The translations under genes were made by a program, and so were the position numbers. From Bog-473 sp036502025 (lineage in GTDB: Bacteria; Actinomycetota; Acidimicrobiia; Acidimicrobiales; RAAP-2): DNA of 45,763 nt. Shown here piece after piece: positions 14,440 through 23,511 of this stretch. The DNA is taken from the NCBI GenBank assembly GCA_036502025.1, contig DASXZJ010000041.1:1-45763 (forward strand). Reading direction: 5' to 3'. Position 1 is the stretch's first letter; every line of letters starts with the position of its first letter. Below the pieces are notes generated by a model. The model saw only the letters and a program-made list of their open reading frames with translations. It made no database searches and was not told where the DNA came from.

Positions 14440-15138
14440 GTGGATCGGACCGTCCCCCTCAAGACGATGCTGCGGTGGAGCGAGAGCCTCGCGGCCATTG
14501 CCCGCACGGGCCTGGGCTTTACCGAGAGCCTCTACGAGCAGGAGCGCTTCGAGGAGATCCTAAAGGTGGCCGCCGATATCAGGGCGGAGGTCGACGAGGA
14601 GAGCGGCGACGAGAGCTATGCCGGTGGGCTGGTCCAGGAGTGGCTGAGCCTCGTCGGCAAGGGTGTACCCGGCTACGTCACGCCCAAGGTGGCGGTCGGT
14701 GCCGCGGTGAGCAACGACAAGGGCGAGTTGCTCCTGATTCAGCGGGCCGATTCGGGGATCTGGCTGTACCCAACCGGCTGGTGTGACGTCGGATACTCGG
14801 CGGCTGAAGTGGTGGTCAAGGAGGTCGAAGAGGAAACAGGCATCGAAGTTGAGCCGGTCCGCCTCATTGCGGTTCTCGACGGCCTGCGCCTCGGCTTCAC
14901 CCGGGTACCCCTCTATTCGCTGCTCTTCTACTGCCGTGCCGTCGGGGGCCACCTCAACCCGCACCCGCTCGAAACAAGCGACGTGGGGTGGTTCACCCGG
15001 GAAACCATGCCGTCGCCCCTGGTGGGCTCCGAGCGATGGGGAGACCATGTCTTCGCGGCCATCAACGGAGAGCACCGAGATGTCCTCTACGACAGCGTCC
15101 GCCAACCCATGTGGCGGGGCGATCCACAGAAGACGTGA
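14440..15138 (+). CDS. NUDIX hydrolase with NUDIX_N-type N-terminal domain
   Basis: A 232-residue protein. Residues about 13-75 (MLRWSESLAAIARTGLGF) form the helical N-terminal domain seen in a subgroup of NUDIX hydrolases acting on ADP-ribose-like or coenzyme pyrophosphates. The NUDIX box runs from GWCDVGYSAAE to KEVEEETGI: the catalytic EEETG is intact, position 7 is Tyr instead of Glu, and Lys replaces the usual Arg. It should hydrolyse a nucleoside diphosphate linked to another group with Mg. GTG 14440 follows a TAGCGT hexamer by 8 nt; ATG 14467 also fits. Its stop overlaps the start of the GNAT gene (TGATG). Confidence 0.83.
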   Translation: MDRTVPLKTMLRWSESLAAIARTGLGFTESLYEQERFEEILKVAADIRAEVDEESGDESYAGGLVQEWLSLVGKGVPGYVTPKVAVGAAVSNDKGELLLIQRADSGIWLYPTGWCDVGYSAAEVVVKEVEEETGIEVEPVRLIAVLDGLRLGFTRVPLYSLLFYCRAVGGHLNPHPLETSDVGWFTRETMPSPLVGSERWGDHVFAAINGEHRDVLYDSVRQPMWRGDPQKT

Positions 15139-15593
15139 TGGCCGGCGATGGTCCGCTCACCATTGAGGTGGCCGACACCGCCGATGCCGCTCTCTGTGCC
15201 GCCGTGGCCGCGTTGATCCCGCAGCTCTCGAGCTCGGCGCCACCGACCGCCCTGAGCGAGCTGCAGCGGATCATCGAAGACCCCGCGACCACCCTGCTCC
15301 TAGCCCGGCAAGGGGATCGGGTGGTGGGCATGCTTACGCTCGCCGTCTTCACGGTGCCGACCGGTGTCCGAGCCTGGATCGAGGATGTGGTGGTGGACGA
15401 CGGGGCGCGGGGCGCCGGTGTGGCCAGCGCTCTGGTTCAGTCCGCTCTCGAGCATGCCGACAGGCAAGGGGCCCGCACCGTCGACCTGACCTCCCGGCCG
15501 CAACGAGAAGCGGCCAACCGGCTCTATGTGCGGCTGGGGTTCGAGCGTCGGGAGACCAACGTGTACCGGCGCACTCTGGGACAACCGGACTGA
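15138..15593 (+). CDS. GNAT-family N-acetyltransferase
   Basis: A 151-residue GNAT protein. The acetyl-CoA motif A is clear: WIEDVVVDDGARGAGVASAL (strand 4, then the R/Q-G-x-G/A loop), followed by the motif B segment REAANRLYVRLGFERRETN and the final YRR. It transfers an acetyl group from acetyl-CoA to an amine; the substrate is unknown. ATG 15138 overlaps the upstream NUDIX stop by one base, so both are translated together. The two may act on related small metabolites, but nothing in the sequence shows which. Confidence 0.85.
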   Translation: MAGDGPLTIEVADTADAALCAAVAALIPQLSSSAPPTALSELQRIIEDPATTLLLARQGDRVVGMLTLAVFTVPTGVRAWIEDVVVDDGARGAGVASALVQSALEHADRQGARTVDLTSRPQREAANRLYVRLGFERRETNVYRRTLGQPD

Positions 15594-15642
15594 CGTCGGT
15601 GTCACCGGGCCGACGCGACGCTCGGCCGTTACCATGGGCCCC

Positions 15643-15957
15643 ATGCCCAAGGTTCGACTCACCGTGGCCTACAACCAACCACCGGATCCCGACCCGTTTT
15701 TCTCGCACTACGAGACCGTCCACGTCCCACTGGCCCGGGCCATCCCCGGGTTGGAGAGCTTCGAGTGGTCACGGGTCGTGGCCACCCCGACCGGCGAGGC
15801 CGCCCGCTACGCCCTGTTGGCTGAGCTGACCTTCGGTTCGATGGAGTCGTTCGGTGCCGGGTTGGGGAGCGAGGAGGGCCAGGCGGCTGCGGCCGACGTC
15901 GGCGTCTTCGCAGCCAATGGCTGCGACATGTTCATCAGCGAGATCGCCGACTCCTGA
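15643..15957 (+). CDS. EthD-domain protein
   Basis: A 104-residue dimeric alpha/beta-barrel protein of the EthD family. The N-terminus VRLTVAYNQPPDPDPFFSHY and the pair of histidines in HYETVHVPLARAIPGL are characteristic, as is the central ELTFGSMESFGAGLGSEEG. EthD proteins accompany oxidative degradation systems, but the molecular role is mostly undefined. ATG 15643 is preferred over ATG 15634, because a TACCAT hexamer (15630-15635) ends 7 nt before it and overlaps the first ATG. It stands alone between the GNAT gene and a DHA2 exporter. Confidence 0.8.
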   Translation: MPKVRLTVAYNQPPDPDPFFSHYETVHVPLARAIPGLESFEWSRVVATPTGEAARYALLAELTFGSMESFGAGLGSEEGQAAAADVGVFAANGCDMFISEIADS

Positions 15958-16029
15958 CGCGGAGCTGCAGCGGGTAATCGCGGGCGATCACCCGGGTGAT
16001 GGCCCCTGACTCGGTGGAAAGGGAACCTC

Positions 16030-17562
16030 ATGGCGGACGTCGGGGTGCGTGGGAGGAACTGGGTCCTGGCGGCCATGATCTTCGCCGTCGCCATGACCTT
16101 CATCGATCAGACGATCGTGTCGATCGCTGTGCCGAATATCCAGCGCGAGCTGGCTCTCAGTTCGACCGGAGTGCAGTGGATGGTGAATGGCTATCTCCTG
16201 TCCCTGGCCGCCTTGTTCGCCCTGGGTGGTCGACTGTCGGACATCTTCGGCCACCGGCGGATGTGTGTCATCGGGATCCTCGTCTTTGCCGCAGCATCTG
16301 CGCTGTGCGGGCTCACCCCCAAAGGAAGCGCCGCCGAGGGCTGGATCGTGGCTTTTCGGGTGGTCCAGGGTGCCGGTGGGGCCGCCATGTTCTCGGCCGC
16401 GCTGGCCATCGTGGTCAACACGTTCCCGTTGCGGGAGCGGGGCAGGGCTCTCGCCATCTTCTTCGGCATCGCCGGGGGTCTGACCGCCATCGGCCCGATC
16501 CTCGGAGGGTTCCTCACGCAGTGGACGTGGCGCGCCATCTTCTGGGTGAACCTCCCGGTGGCGGCGATTGCCCTGGTGCTCATCGCAATCTCCAAGCCTC
16601 ACACTGAGTACGAGCGGGCATCGATCGACTATCGCGGCGCCGTCCTGATCGCGGCTGGGATCGGGCTCAGCATTTTCGGTCTCCAGCAGTCCGTGCCGTG
16701 GGGATGGGGCAACCCGGGGACGTGGGTCTGCATCATCGGGGGCCTGGCCCTGGTCGGTGTCTTCGTCAAGGTCGAATTGCACACGCCCTCACCGCTTCTT
16801 CAGGTCAAGATCTTCCGTATCCGGGCCTTCCTCGTTGAGAACCTGGTGCTGATGGTGGCCATGATGGCGTTCATCCCGGTCTTCTTCTTCGCCAGCGAGT
16901 ACGCCCAGATCTCGCTGCACAAGACGGCCTCGCAGGCGGGCCTGTTCCTCCTCTACTTCTTTCTCGGTTTCGTCGTGGCGGCTCAGATCGGAGGCCGCAT
17001 CCTCGACCGCGAGGGAGCCAAGCGTGCGGTGGTGCTGGGGTGTGCCATTGCCGCCGTCGGATTCGGGTTGTGGGCCTCGAAGGTCACTCATCTGAGCTTC
17101 TCCCAGCAGACTCCTTGGGTGATCGTGTCCGGCGCCGGCATGGGCCTCCTGATCGGCCCGGCCAACACCGATGCCGTCAACCGGGCCAGTCAACTCTCCT
17201 ACGGGGAGGCCACGGGCATCACCCAGACCATCCGCAACTTCGGGGCCAGCCTCGGACTCGCGGTCTTGGGCACGATCCTGATCACGCAATTCCGATCCCA
17301 CCTCACCACGTCGCTGCTGGCCCAGCATGTGCCGCATGCCGCCGCCGTGGCGGCAACGTTCTCCCAGTCCCAGGGCGATGCCTCGGTCGGCTCCATTCCG
17401 CACTTCGCCTCGCTGGACTTCGCCCATGCCACCGAGACCGTGTTGTTCGTTATGTGCGGGATCATGGCCTTCGCGGGACTGGTGGCGCTCTTGGGGCTCC
17501 AAAGGGGCCGGCAGGAGGTGGCGCCCGACGAAGCGGAGGTTGACCGGCTCGTGCGCCCGTGA
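16030..17562 (+). CDS. second DHA2-family MFS exporter
   Basis: A 510-residue, 14-helix exporter of the EmrB/QacA type, paralogous to the protein at 12.6 kb. Helix 1 carries MTFIDQTIVSIAVPNIQREL, motif A is GGRLSDIFGHRRM, and the helix-5 region is GPILGGFLTQWTWRAIFWVN. It probably extrudes amphiphilic compounds by proton antiport. ATG 16030 follows a GGAAAGGGAA purine stretch that can act as ribosome site. Its stop overlaps the next gene by four bases (GTGA). No regulator gene adjoins it. Confidence 0.9.
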   Translation: MADVGVRGRNWVLAAMIFAVAMTFIDQTIVSIAVPNIQRELALSSTGVQWMVNGYLLSLAALFALGGRLSDIFGHRRMCVIGILVFAAASALCGLTPKGSAAEGWIVAFRVVQGAGGAAMFSAALAIVVNTFPLRERGRALAIFFGIAGGLTAIGPILGGFLTQWTWRAIFWVNLPVAAIALVLIAISKPHTEYERASIDYRGAVLIAAGIGLSIFGLQQSVPWGWGNPGTWVCIIGGLALVGVFVKVELHTPSPLLQVKIFRIRAFLVENLVLMVAMMAFIPVFFFASEYAQISLHKTASQAGLFLLYFFLGFVVAAQIGGRILDREGAKRAVVLGCAIAAVGFGLWASKVTHLSFSQQTPWVIVSGAGMGLLIGPANTDAVNRASQLSYGEATGITQTIRNFGASLGLAVLGTILITQFRSHLTTSLLAQHVPHAAAVAATFSQSQGDASVGSIPHFASLDFAHATETVLFVMCGIMAFAGLVALLGLQRGRQEVAPDEAEVDRLVRP

Positions 17563-18290
17563 ACTCGTACCTGGCCGAGATCCGGCAGATCGTCGTGCCG
17601 GGGGCCGACGAACGCCACGGCCCGCTGCCACCGCTGCTGCTGGCCCTGACCTTGGTGACCGGACTGGTGGACTCGTTCAGCTATCTGGTGCTCGGGCACG
17701 TCTTTGTGGCCAACATGACGGGCAACGTGATATTGCTCGGGTTCGCCCTGGTCGGCTCGCCCGGATTCTCGGTGGCGGCCTCGCTGGCGGCCCTGGGCTC
17801 CTTCTGGGTCGGGGCCGTCATCGGAGGGGCCTTCGGGTCTCGACTCGGTGAGCACCGGGGCCGGTTGCTCGGTACCACCGCGCTGCTCCAGGCGGTGTTC
17901 GTGGCCGGGGCGGTCGCAGTGGCCGCGCTCAGCGGAGATCCCGTCAGCGCGGGGTACCGCTACCCGTTGATCATCGTCCTTGGCATTGCCATGGGCCTGC
18001 AGAACGCCGCTGCTCGCAAGCTGGCGGTACCCGACCTCACCACCACAGTGCTCACCATGACCATCACGGGGACGGCCGCCGACAGCAGCATCGCCGGCGG
18101 TAAGGGTTCCCATGCCGGCCGCCGGCTCACCTCGCTCGTGGCGATGTTCGTGGGCGCCCTGGTTGGCGCGGTGCTGGTGATCCACTCCCAGATCGTGGCC
18201 CCCCTGGCCATCGCGCTGGCGGTGATCGTCGGCGTCGGTGTGACGGCCCGCGCTACGGGCAGGTCAACCGCGCCGTGGGTGCACCCGTGA
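17559..18290 (+). CDS. DUF1275 (YoaK-like) membrane protein
   Basis: A 243-residue membrane protein with about six hydrophobic segments. Family marks are LTLVTGLVDSFSYLVLGHVF, VANMTGNVILLGFAL and GLQNAAARKLAVPDLTTTVLT. These belong to DUF1275 (YoaK), a widespread family of unknown function thought to be transporters. GTG 17559 overlaps the MFS stop by four bases, so it is co-translated with the exporter, and the amidase starts 16 nt later. The three genes may form one unit for handling an amide-containing compound; that is inference. Confidence 0.85.
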   Translation: MNSYLAEIRQIVVPGADERHGPLPPLLLALTLVTGLVDSFSYLVLGHVFVANMTGNVILLGFALVGSPGFSVAASLAALGSFWVGAVIGGAFGSRLGEHRGRLLGTTALLQAVFVAGAVAVAALSGDPVSAGYRYPLIIVLGIAMGLQNAAARKLAVPDLTTTVLTMTITGTAADSSIAGGKGSHAGRRLTSLVAMFVGALVGAVLVIHSQIVAPLAIALAVIVGVGVTARATGRSTAPWVHP

Positions 18291-18306
18291 CGTCGATGGG
18301 GCGCCC

Positions 18307-19422
18307 TTGAGTACCTTCATCTCGCGTTGCGAGACCCAGGGTCAGGGTGTGCGCCTGGCCGTCAAGGACCTGATCGACATGGAGGGGGAGGTCACCACCG
18401 CCGGATGTCGAGCCGTGGCTGCGCACGCCGTTCCGGCCACCAACGACGCCGCCTGCTTGTCGGGTGCCCGCGCCGCCGGCGCGCGGATCGTCGGTCGGAC
18501 CAACTTGCACGAGCTCGCCCTCGGCGTCACCGGTGTCAACCCCTGGTACGGCACGCCGGTGAACCCATTGGACCCGAAGCTGGTCCCGGGCGGATCGTCC
18601 AGCGGGTCGGCGGTGGCGGTCGCCACCGGTGAGGCGGATGTGGCCTACGGCAGCGACACCGGAGGATCCGTCCGTATCCCGGCCGCCTGTTGCGGGACGA
18701 CCGGACTCAAGACCACCTGGGGGAGGGTCTCCCTCCAGGGGGTCTGGCCCCTGTCGCCCAGCTTCGACACCATCGGCCCCATGGGACGCGATATCGCCGG
18801 CCTGGTGCTCGGCATGCAGCTCCTCGAGCCGGGGTTCATGCTTGCCCCCGGCCCGGCCAACGACACATCGGTGGGCCGGCTGCGGCCGCCGGCCGATCCG
18901 CTGATCGAGGAGGCCATCGACCGTGCCCTCGCCGTCTCGGAGTGGTCGTGCACCGAGTTGGATCTCCCCGAATGGGATGAGGCCACCCTGCACGCCGGCC
19001 TCCTGCTGGTGGTCGAAGCGTGGGAGACCAACCGCGAACTGATGGCGCGACACCCGGAGGGCATCGGAACCGACGTGCGCGAACGCCTGACGATCGGCTC
19101 CACGTTCGACGCCGCGACCATCGTCGCCGCGTGGAAGGGCCAGCGCGAGTGGCAGGCCACGCTCAATGGCCTCTTCGAGAGGGTCGATTTCGTGGTCACC
19201 CCCACCCTGACCATCTTCCCGCCCGAGCCAGAAGACGGGCTCGAGCTCCTGATCGGCCGGTGCACCATCCCGGTAAACCTGGCCGGGGTACCGGCGCTGT
19301 CCCTGCCCGTGCCGACAAAGGGGCCCCTGCCGGCGAGCATCCAGCTGATCGGGCCGGCCGGGAGCGAGGAACGCCTCTTAGTGGCGGGGGCATGGCTGGA
19401 ATCGGCGATCGCGTCTGAGTGA
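18307..19422 (+). CDS. amidase-signature hydrolase
   Basis: A 371-residue amidase-signature enzyme. The Ser-cisSer-Lys triad is visible: K20 in LAVKDLID, cis-Ser S97 in PGGSSSGSAVAVA, and nucleophile S121 in GSDTGGSVRIPAA, with the usual 24-residue spacing between the serines. It hydrolyses an amide bond in a small molecule; the substrate is unknown, and GatA is unlikely because no gatB/gatC is near and the protein is short. TTG 18307 is taken as start, since no other start is available and only 19 residues precede the catalytic Lys, typical of a compact subgroup. It follows DUF1275 by 16 nt. Confidence 0.85.
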   Translation: MSTFISRCETQGQGVRLAVKDLIDMEGEVTTAGCRAVAAHAVPATNDAACLSGARAAGARIVGRTNLHELALGVTGVNPWYGTPVNPLDPKLVPGGSSSGSAVAVATGEADVAYGSDTGGSVRIPAACCGTTGLKTTWGRVSLQGVWPLSPSFDTIGPMGRDIAGLVLGMQLLEPGFMLAPGPANDTSVGRLRPPADPLIEEAIDRALAVSEWSCTELDLPEWDEATLHAGLLLVVEAWETNRELMARHPEGIGTDVRERLTIGSTFDAATIVAAWKGQREWQATLNGLFERVDFVVTPTLTIFPPEPEDGLELLIGRCTIPVNLAGVPALSLPVPTKGPLPASIQLIGPAGSEERLLVAGAWLESAIASE

Positions 19423-19653
19423 GCGGCGCTCCACTCGCCCCCACAAGCCATTTCGAGGCCGGTTGCGTCTGGGGCAGCCGGCAGCCATGATTTCGTCCGA
19501 GATTGCCGAGAAAGTGCAGTTCAGTCGGCGGGGATGCGGCGGGGTATCGAATCGTCTTTCCGTGCGACATCGCCCGTCAGGTCGGGTGGCTATGACAACA
19601 TCGCGTGACATGACAGTGGCGGCGACTTGCCCGCCCTATGGGAGGTTGGTCAG

Positions 19654-22600
19654 ATGAAGATGAGCCGTCGGACGTGGATGACGGGACTGGCGGGCTTACT
19701 CGTCTGTGTGGGCGCCACGGTTACACCGATTGCGATAGCGGAGGCGGCAGCTGCCACGACCACTACGACTGCATCGGTGAGCCCTTCGACCGTCAATTTC
19801 GGGGCCACGGTTACCTACGGGGCCACGGTCACCACGAGCCCTGGGATCGGCGTCCCCACCGGAGACGTCTTTTGGACCGACGGCGACGTGCCGGTCTGTG
19901 GCGCAATGGCCCTCTCGGTGACCGGCACGGCAAGCTGCACCTCGACCGTCGCCCCTGCCGGGGTCGACTCGATCACCGCCGTCTACATTCCAAACACCCA
20001 GGTCTTCGGGGAATCCAGCGGCTCCACCACCCTCACCGTCAACGTTGTGCCTCCGGCCCCGCCGGTGGGCAGTACTGGTTCGAACAGTGCGGCCGCCCTG
20101 TCGGGCAACGTGACGGCCGCGCAGGGGAACATAACGGCGACGGGTAACGGACCTGGGGCCATCACTGTGGCCACATACGGGTCCAATCCGACCGGGGTCG
20201 CTTTCCCATCTGGCACAGGCGCCTATTACGACACCGCCCTCGGAGCCGGCACCAACTTCAGTTTCCTCAACATCCAGATCTGCAATGAGGGAGCGGCGAG
20301 CAACTTCGCCTTCTTCTCGGGGGGCACCTGGACGCCGTTCAACGCTGTCGGCCTGAACGGCAATGGCTGTCTTCTGGCCGCCGTGACCACCACGACGGTA
20401 CCGACGCTGGCCCAGTTGACCGGTACCCCCATCGCGGTGGTGTCGGCTCCGGCGCCCACGGTGTCGAGTGTGAGCCCGTCGTCGGGCGTGTCGGCGGGGG
20501 GAAACGCGGTCACTATCACCGGGACCAACTTCATTGGTACTACCTCGGTCCACTTCGGTGCGAACGCCTCCCCCAATTTCGTCGTCGCCTCGGCCACCCA
20601 GGTCATCGCGGTCGTACCGGCCGGGAGCGTCGGTGCTGTCGATGTGACGGTCACCACACCGAGCGGTACCTCCGCCACCAGCGCGGCTGACGCGTACACT
20701 TACGTCGCGACCCCGGCGCCGACCGTGACTGGGCTGAGCCCCACGTCGGGCTCGACTGCCGGCGGGACGGTGGTGACGATTACCGGGACGAACTTCACGG
20801 GCGCCACGGCAGTCACGTTCGGGTCAGTCGCGGCTGAAGGGGTCGGCGTCAACTCGGCCACCCAGATCACTGCGGTCAGCCCCCCGGGTGCCGTTGGTCC
20901 GGTCGACGTGAAGGTCACCACACCTAGCGGAACCTCGGCCACGGGCGCCGCCGACGTCTTCACCTACACCACGGTGAGTGGCTCGCCGACCGTGACCGGG
21001 TTGAGCCCCACGTCGGGCCCGGCCGCCGGGGGTACCTCGGTGACGATCACCGGGACGAACCTTACGGGCGCCACCGCGGTCCACTTTGGGTCAGGAGTCG
21101 CCACGGGAGTGACCGTCAATTCGGCCACTTCGATCACCGCGACTAGTCCGGCGGGGGTTGTCGGTGGGGTCGATGTCACCGTGACGACGCCGAGCGGAAC
21201 TTCGGCCACCGGTGCTGCCGACATTTTCACCTACACCGGCACGAGTTCGGTGCCCACGGTGACCGGGTTGAGCCCCACGTCGGGTCCGACCACCGGGGGT
21301 ACGTCGGTGACGATCACCGGTACGAACTTCACTGGCGCCACCGCGGTCCACTTCGGGTCAGGAGTCGCCACGGGAGTGACCGTCAACTCGGCCACTTCGA
21401 TCACCGCTACCAGCCCGGCGGGGACAGGCACGGTCGATGTGACCGTGACGACACCGAACGGGACGTCAGCAACCACTTCGGCCGATGACTTCACCTATGT
21501 GGCTAGCTCAGCGCCCACCATCACGTCGATCACACCTACGACGGGCACGGCTGCCGGGGGCACCGTCGTGACGATCACCGGGACCAACTTCTCGAATGCA
21601 TCTGCGCCGCTGTTCGGGGCCACCCCATCGCCCGGCTACGCGATCGATTCGGCGACCGAGATCATTGCGGTGGCCCCAGCCGGGACCGGCGCGGTCAATG
21701 TGACGGTCACCACACCGGGCGGGACGTCCGCCATTACCCAGGCCGACGTATTCACCTATGTCGCGCCGGCGGCGCCGGTCGTCACCTCGATCAGCCCGGT
21801 ATCCGGACCCACCACGGGCGGCACCGCGGTCGTGGTGACCGGGACCGGCTTGAGTGGCGCCACAGCGGTCGATTTCGGATCGACTGCAGCCACCGCGTTC
21901 TCGGTCACCAATGACACCCGGATCCTGGCGGAGAGCCCGGCCGGCGCGGTCGGACCCGTCAACGTGCGCGTGGTCACGGCGGGGGGGACCTCGGCCATTG
22001 CTCCCGCCAATGCGTTCACCTACTTCTCACCGTCGGTCACCCCGGTGGTGACCGGCGTCTCTCCGGCGTCCGGCTCGACCGCTGGTGGGAACTCGGTTGT
22101 CATCACCGGGATGCACTTCTCGGGTGCAACCTTGGTCACCTTCGGCTCGACGGCAGCGGCCAGTACGGTCACCGACACCCAGATCACCGCCACCGCTCCG
22201 GCGGAGAACGCAGGGACCGTCGACATCACCGTCACGACTCCTAACGGAGCATCGGCACCCAGTGCCGCTGACCACTACTCGTATGTCGGCCAAAATACGG
22301 TGCCGGTGATCACCTCGGTCAGCCCCGCCACCGGCCCCACGGCCGGCGGTACCACGCTCACCATCACGGGCAGTGGCTTCACCGGAGTGACTTCGGTCGT
22401 TGTCGGCTCGGGGGTGGCCACCGGGGTCACTGTCTTGTCCTCCACGGAGCTCACTGCGGTCACCCCGGCAGGTGCCGCGGGGACGGTCGGAGTTACCGTT
22501 ATGACGGCGGCGGGCTCGTCCAACCTGGGCGTCTTCACCTACCAGGGGTCGGCACCGCCGCCCCCGCCCCCGCCACCGTTGACCGGAGGCTATTGGCTGG

Positions 22601-23334
22601 CGGCCCGTGACGGCGGCATCTTCTCGTTCAACAAGCCCTTCTTCGGCTCGACCGGCAACATCAACTTGGCCGCGCCGATCGTGGGTATGGCCCAGACCGC
22701 TGATGGAGGCGGGTACTGGCTGGTGGCGAGAGACGGCGGCATCTTCAACTTCGGCGATGCCCAGAACTTCGGGTCTGTCCCGGGCATGGGCGACTCGGTC
22801 AACAACATCGTGGGCATGGTGGCCGACCCGGTGACGGGTGGGTACTGGCTCATCGGATCGGACGGTTCGGTCTGGGCCTTCAACGCTCCCCAGTACGGCG
22901 ACCTGCCCATCTTCGGCTTCCACGTCAACAACATCGTGGGTGGGGCGGTCACGCCCGACGGCGGGGGCATGTACCTCGTCGGTGCCGACGGTCATGTCTA
23001 CGTGATGGTCGGTGACGGGGTGAACCGGGGCGACGTTTCGGGTCTCCGCCTGAACGCCCCCATCGTGGGCATGGCGGTTGATCCGGCCACCGGCGGCTAC
23101 TGGTTGCTCGGCCGGGACGGTGGTGTCTTCAGCTTCAATGCTCCGTTCTACGGTTCGACCGGCAACCTCGTGCTGAACAGGCCGGTCGTCGGTATGGAGC
23201 CGACGGCCAACGGCGGGGGCTACTGGTTCGTGGCTTCCGACGGCGGGGTCTTCGCCTATGGGAACGCCCCGTTCCGCGGCTCGACCGGCAACTTCGTCCT
23301 GAACCAGCCGGTGATCGGAATGGCCGGCTCTTAA
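19654..23334 (+). CDS. secreted multi-domain IPT/TIG and propeller-repeat protein
   Basis: A 1226-residue exported protein. Residues 1-30 are a signal peptide (KMSRRTWMTGLAGLLVCVGA). An Ig-like domain at about 40-135 (VNFGATVTYGATVTTSPG) and an unassigned domain follow to about 266. Eight IPT/TIG repeats of about 87-90 residues begin near 267, 354, 444, 534, 620, 707, 797 and 883, each opening like PTVTGLSPTSGPTAGGT and ending 'TTPSGTSA...FTY'. After a Pro-rich linker (about 967-975), six 41-44-residue repeats (GGYWLVARDGGIFNFG) run to the end, likely a six-bladed propeller. No sortase motif or C-terminal anchor is seen. It is probably an adhesin or surface-layer protein. ATG 19654 has a GGGAGG ribosome site and starts the signal peptide. 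Confidence 0.87.
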   Translation: MKMSRRTWMTGLAGLLVCVGATVTPIAIAEAAAATTTTTASVSPSTVNFGATVTYGATVTTSPGIGVPTGDVFWTDGDVPVCGAMALSVTGTASCTSTVAPAGVDSITAVYIPNTQVFGESSGSTTLTVNVVPPAPPVGSTGSNSAAALSGNVTAAQGNITATGNGPGAITVATYGSNPTGVAFPSGTGAYYDTALGAGTNFSFLNIQICNEGAASNFAFFSGGTWTPFNAVGLNGNGCLLAAVTTTTVPTLAQLTGTPIAVVSAPAPTVSSVSPSSGVSAGGNAVTITGTNFIGTTSVHFGANASPNFVVASATQVIAVVPAGSVGAVDVTVTTPSGTSATSAADAYTYVATPAPTVTGLSPTSGSTAGGTVVTITGTNFTGATAVTFGSVAAEGVGVNSATQITAVSPPGAVGPVDVKVTTPSGTSATGAADVFTYTTVSGSPTVTGLSPTSGPAAGGTSVTITGTNLTGATAVHFGSGVATGVTVNSATSITATSPAGVVGGVDVTVTTPSGTSATGAADIFTYTGTSSVPTVTGLSPTSGPTTGGTSVTITGTNFTGATAVHFGSGVATGVTVNSATSITATSPAGTGTVDVTVTTPNGTSATTSADDFTYVASSAPTITSITPTTGTAAGGTVVTITGTNFSNASAPLFGATPSPGYAIDSATEIIAVAPAGTGAVNVTVTTPGGTSAITQADVFTYVAPAAPVVTSISPVSGPTTGGTAVVVTGTGLSGATAVDFGSTAATAFSVTNDTRILAESPAGAVGPVNVRVVTAGGTSAIAPANAFTYFSPSVTPVVTGVSPASGSTAGGNSVVITGMHFSGATLVTFGSTAAASTVTDTQITATAPAENAGTVDITVTTPNGASAPSAADHYSYVGQNTVPVITSVSPATGPTAGGTTLTITGSGFTGVTSVVVGSGVATGVTVLSSTELTAVTPAGAAGTVGVTVMTAAGSSNLGVFTYQGSAPPPPPPPPLTGGYWLAARDGGIFSFNKPFFGSTGNINLAAPIVGMAQTADGGGYWLVARDGGIFNFGDAQNFGSVPGMGDSVNNIVGMVADPVTGGYWLIGSDGSVWAFNAPQYGDLPIFGFHVNNIVGGAVTPDGGGMYLVGADGHVYVMVGDGVNRGDVSGLRLNAPIVGMAVDPATGGYWLLGRDGGVFSFNAPFYGSTGNLVLNRPVVGMEPTANGGGYWFVASDGGVFAYGNAPFRGSTGNFVLNQPVIGMAGS
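20452..22544 (+). repeat. eight tandem IPT/TIG-coding repeats (about 258-270 bp)
   Basis: The repeats are visible at DNA level. Units three (from about 20983) and four (from about 21253) are almost identical over long stretches, for example sharing GGGTCAGGAGTCGCCACGGG, which points to recent duplication or gene conversion. The outer units are more diverged. Confidence 0.8.
22585..23331 (+). repeat. six GYW/DGG propeller-type coding repeats
   Basis: Units of about 123-132 bp each encode GGYW.(V/L)..DGG(I/V)F.F, a loop containing YGS or FGS, then PIVGMA and DG/TG. The fourth unit is most altered (GGMYLVGADGHVYVM). Six units suggest a closed propeller. Confidence 0.7.
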
Positions 23335-23344
23335 ATCGAGGTTC

Positions 23345-23381
23345 GCACCACGCGCCTCTGACAGGGTGAGGCGCGTGGTGC
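23345..23381 (+). terminator. strong hairpin terminator after surface protein
   Basis: GCACCACGCGCCTC (23345-23358) and GAGGCGCGTGGTGC (23368-23381) form a perfect 14-bp stem with a 9-nt loop, starting 10 bp after the stop. No U-run follows. Confidence 0.8.
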
Positions 23382-23511
23382 CGGGCCAGGGGCGCGACCG
23401 ATGTCGGCCGGGTCGAGGCCCCCGGTCTCGCCGCGGGGTCATTGGTGCCCGAGCAGGCCTGGACGTAGGTGGTAGGTCGTTCTCTGGGACAGGCTCATTA
23501 GGCTGGTTGGC

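Noticed and set aside
20452..23331. CRISPR-like array because of regular repeats
   Set aside because: Units are 120-270 bp, continuous in one coding frame and diverged; there are no unique spacers or cas genes.
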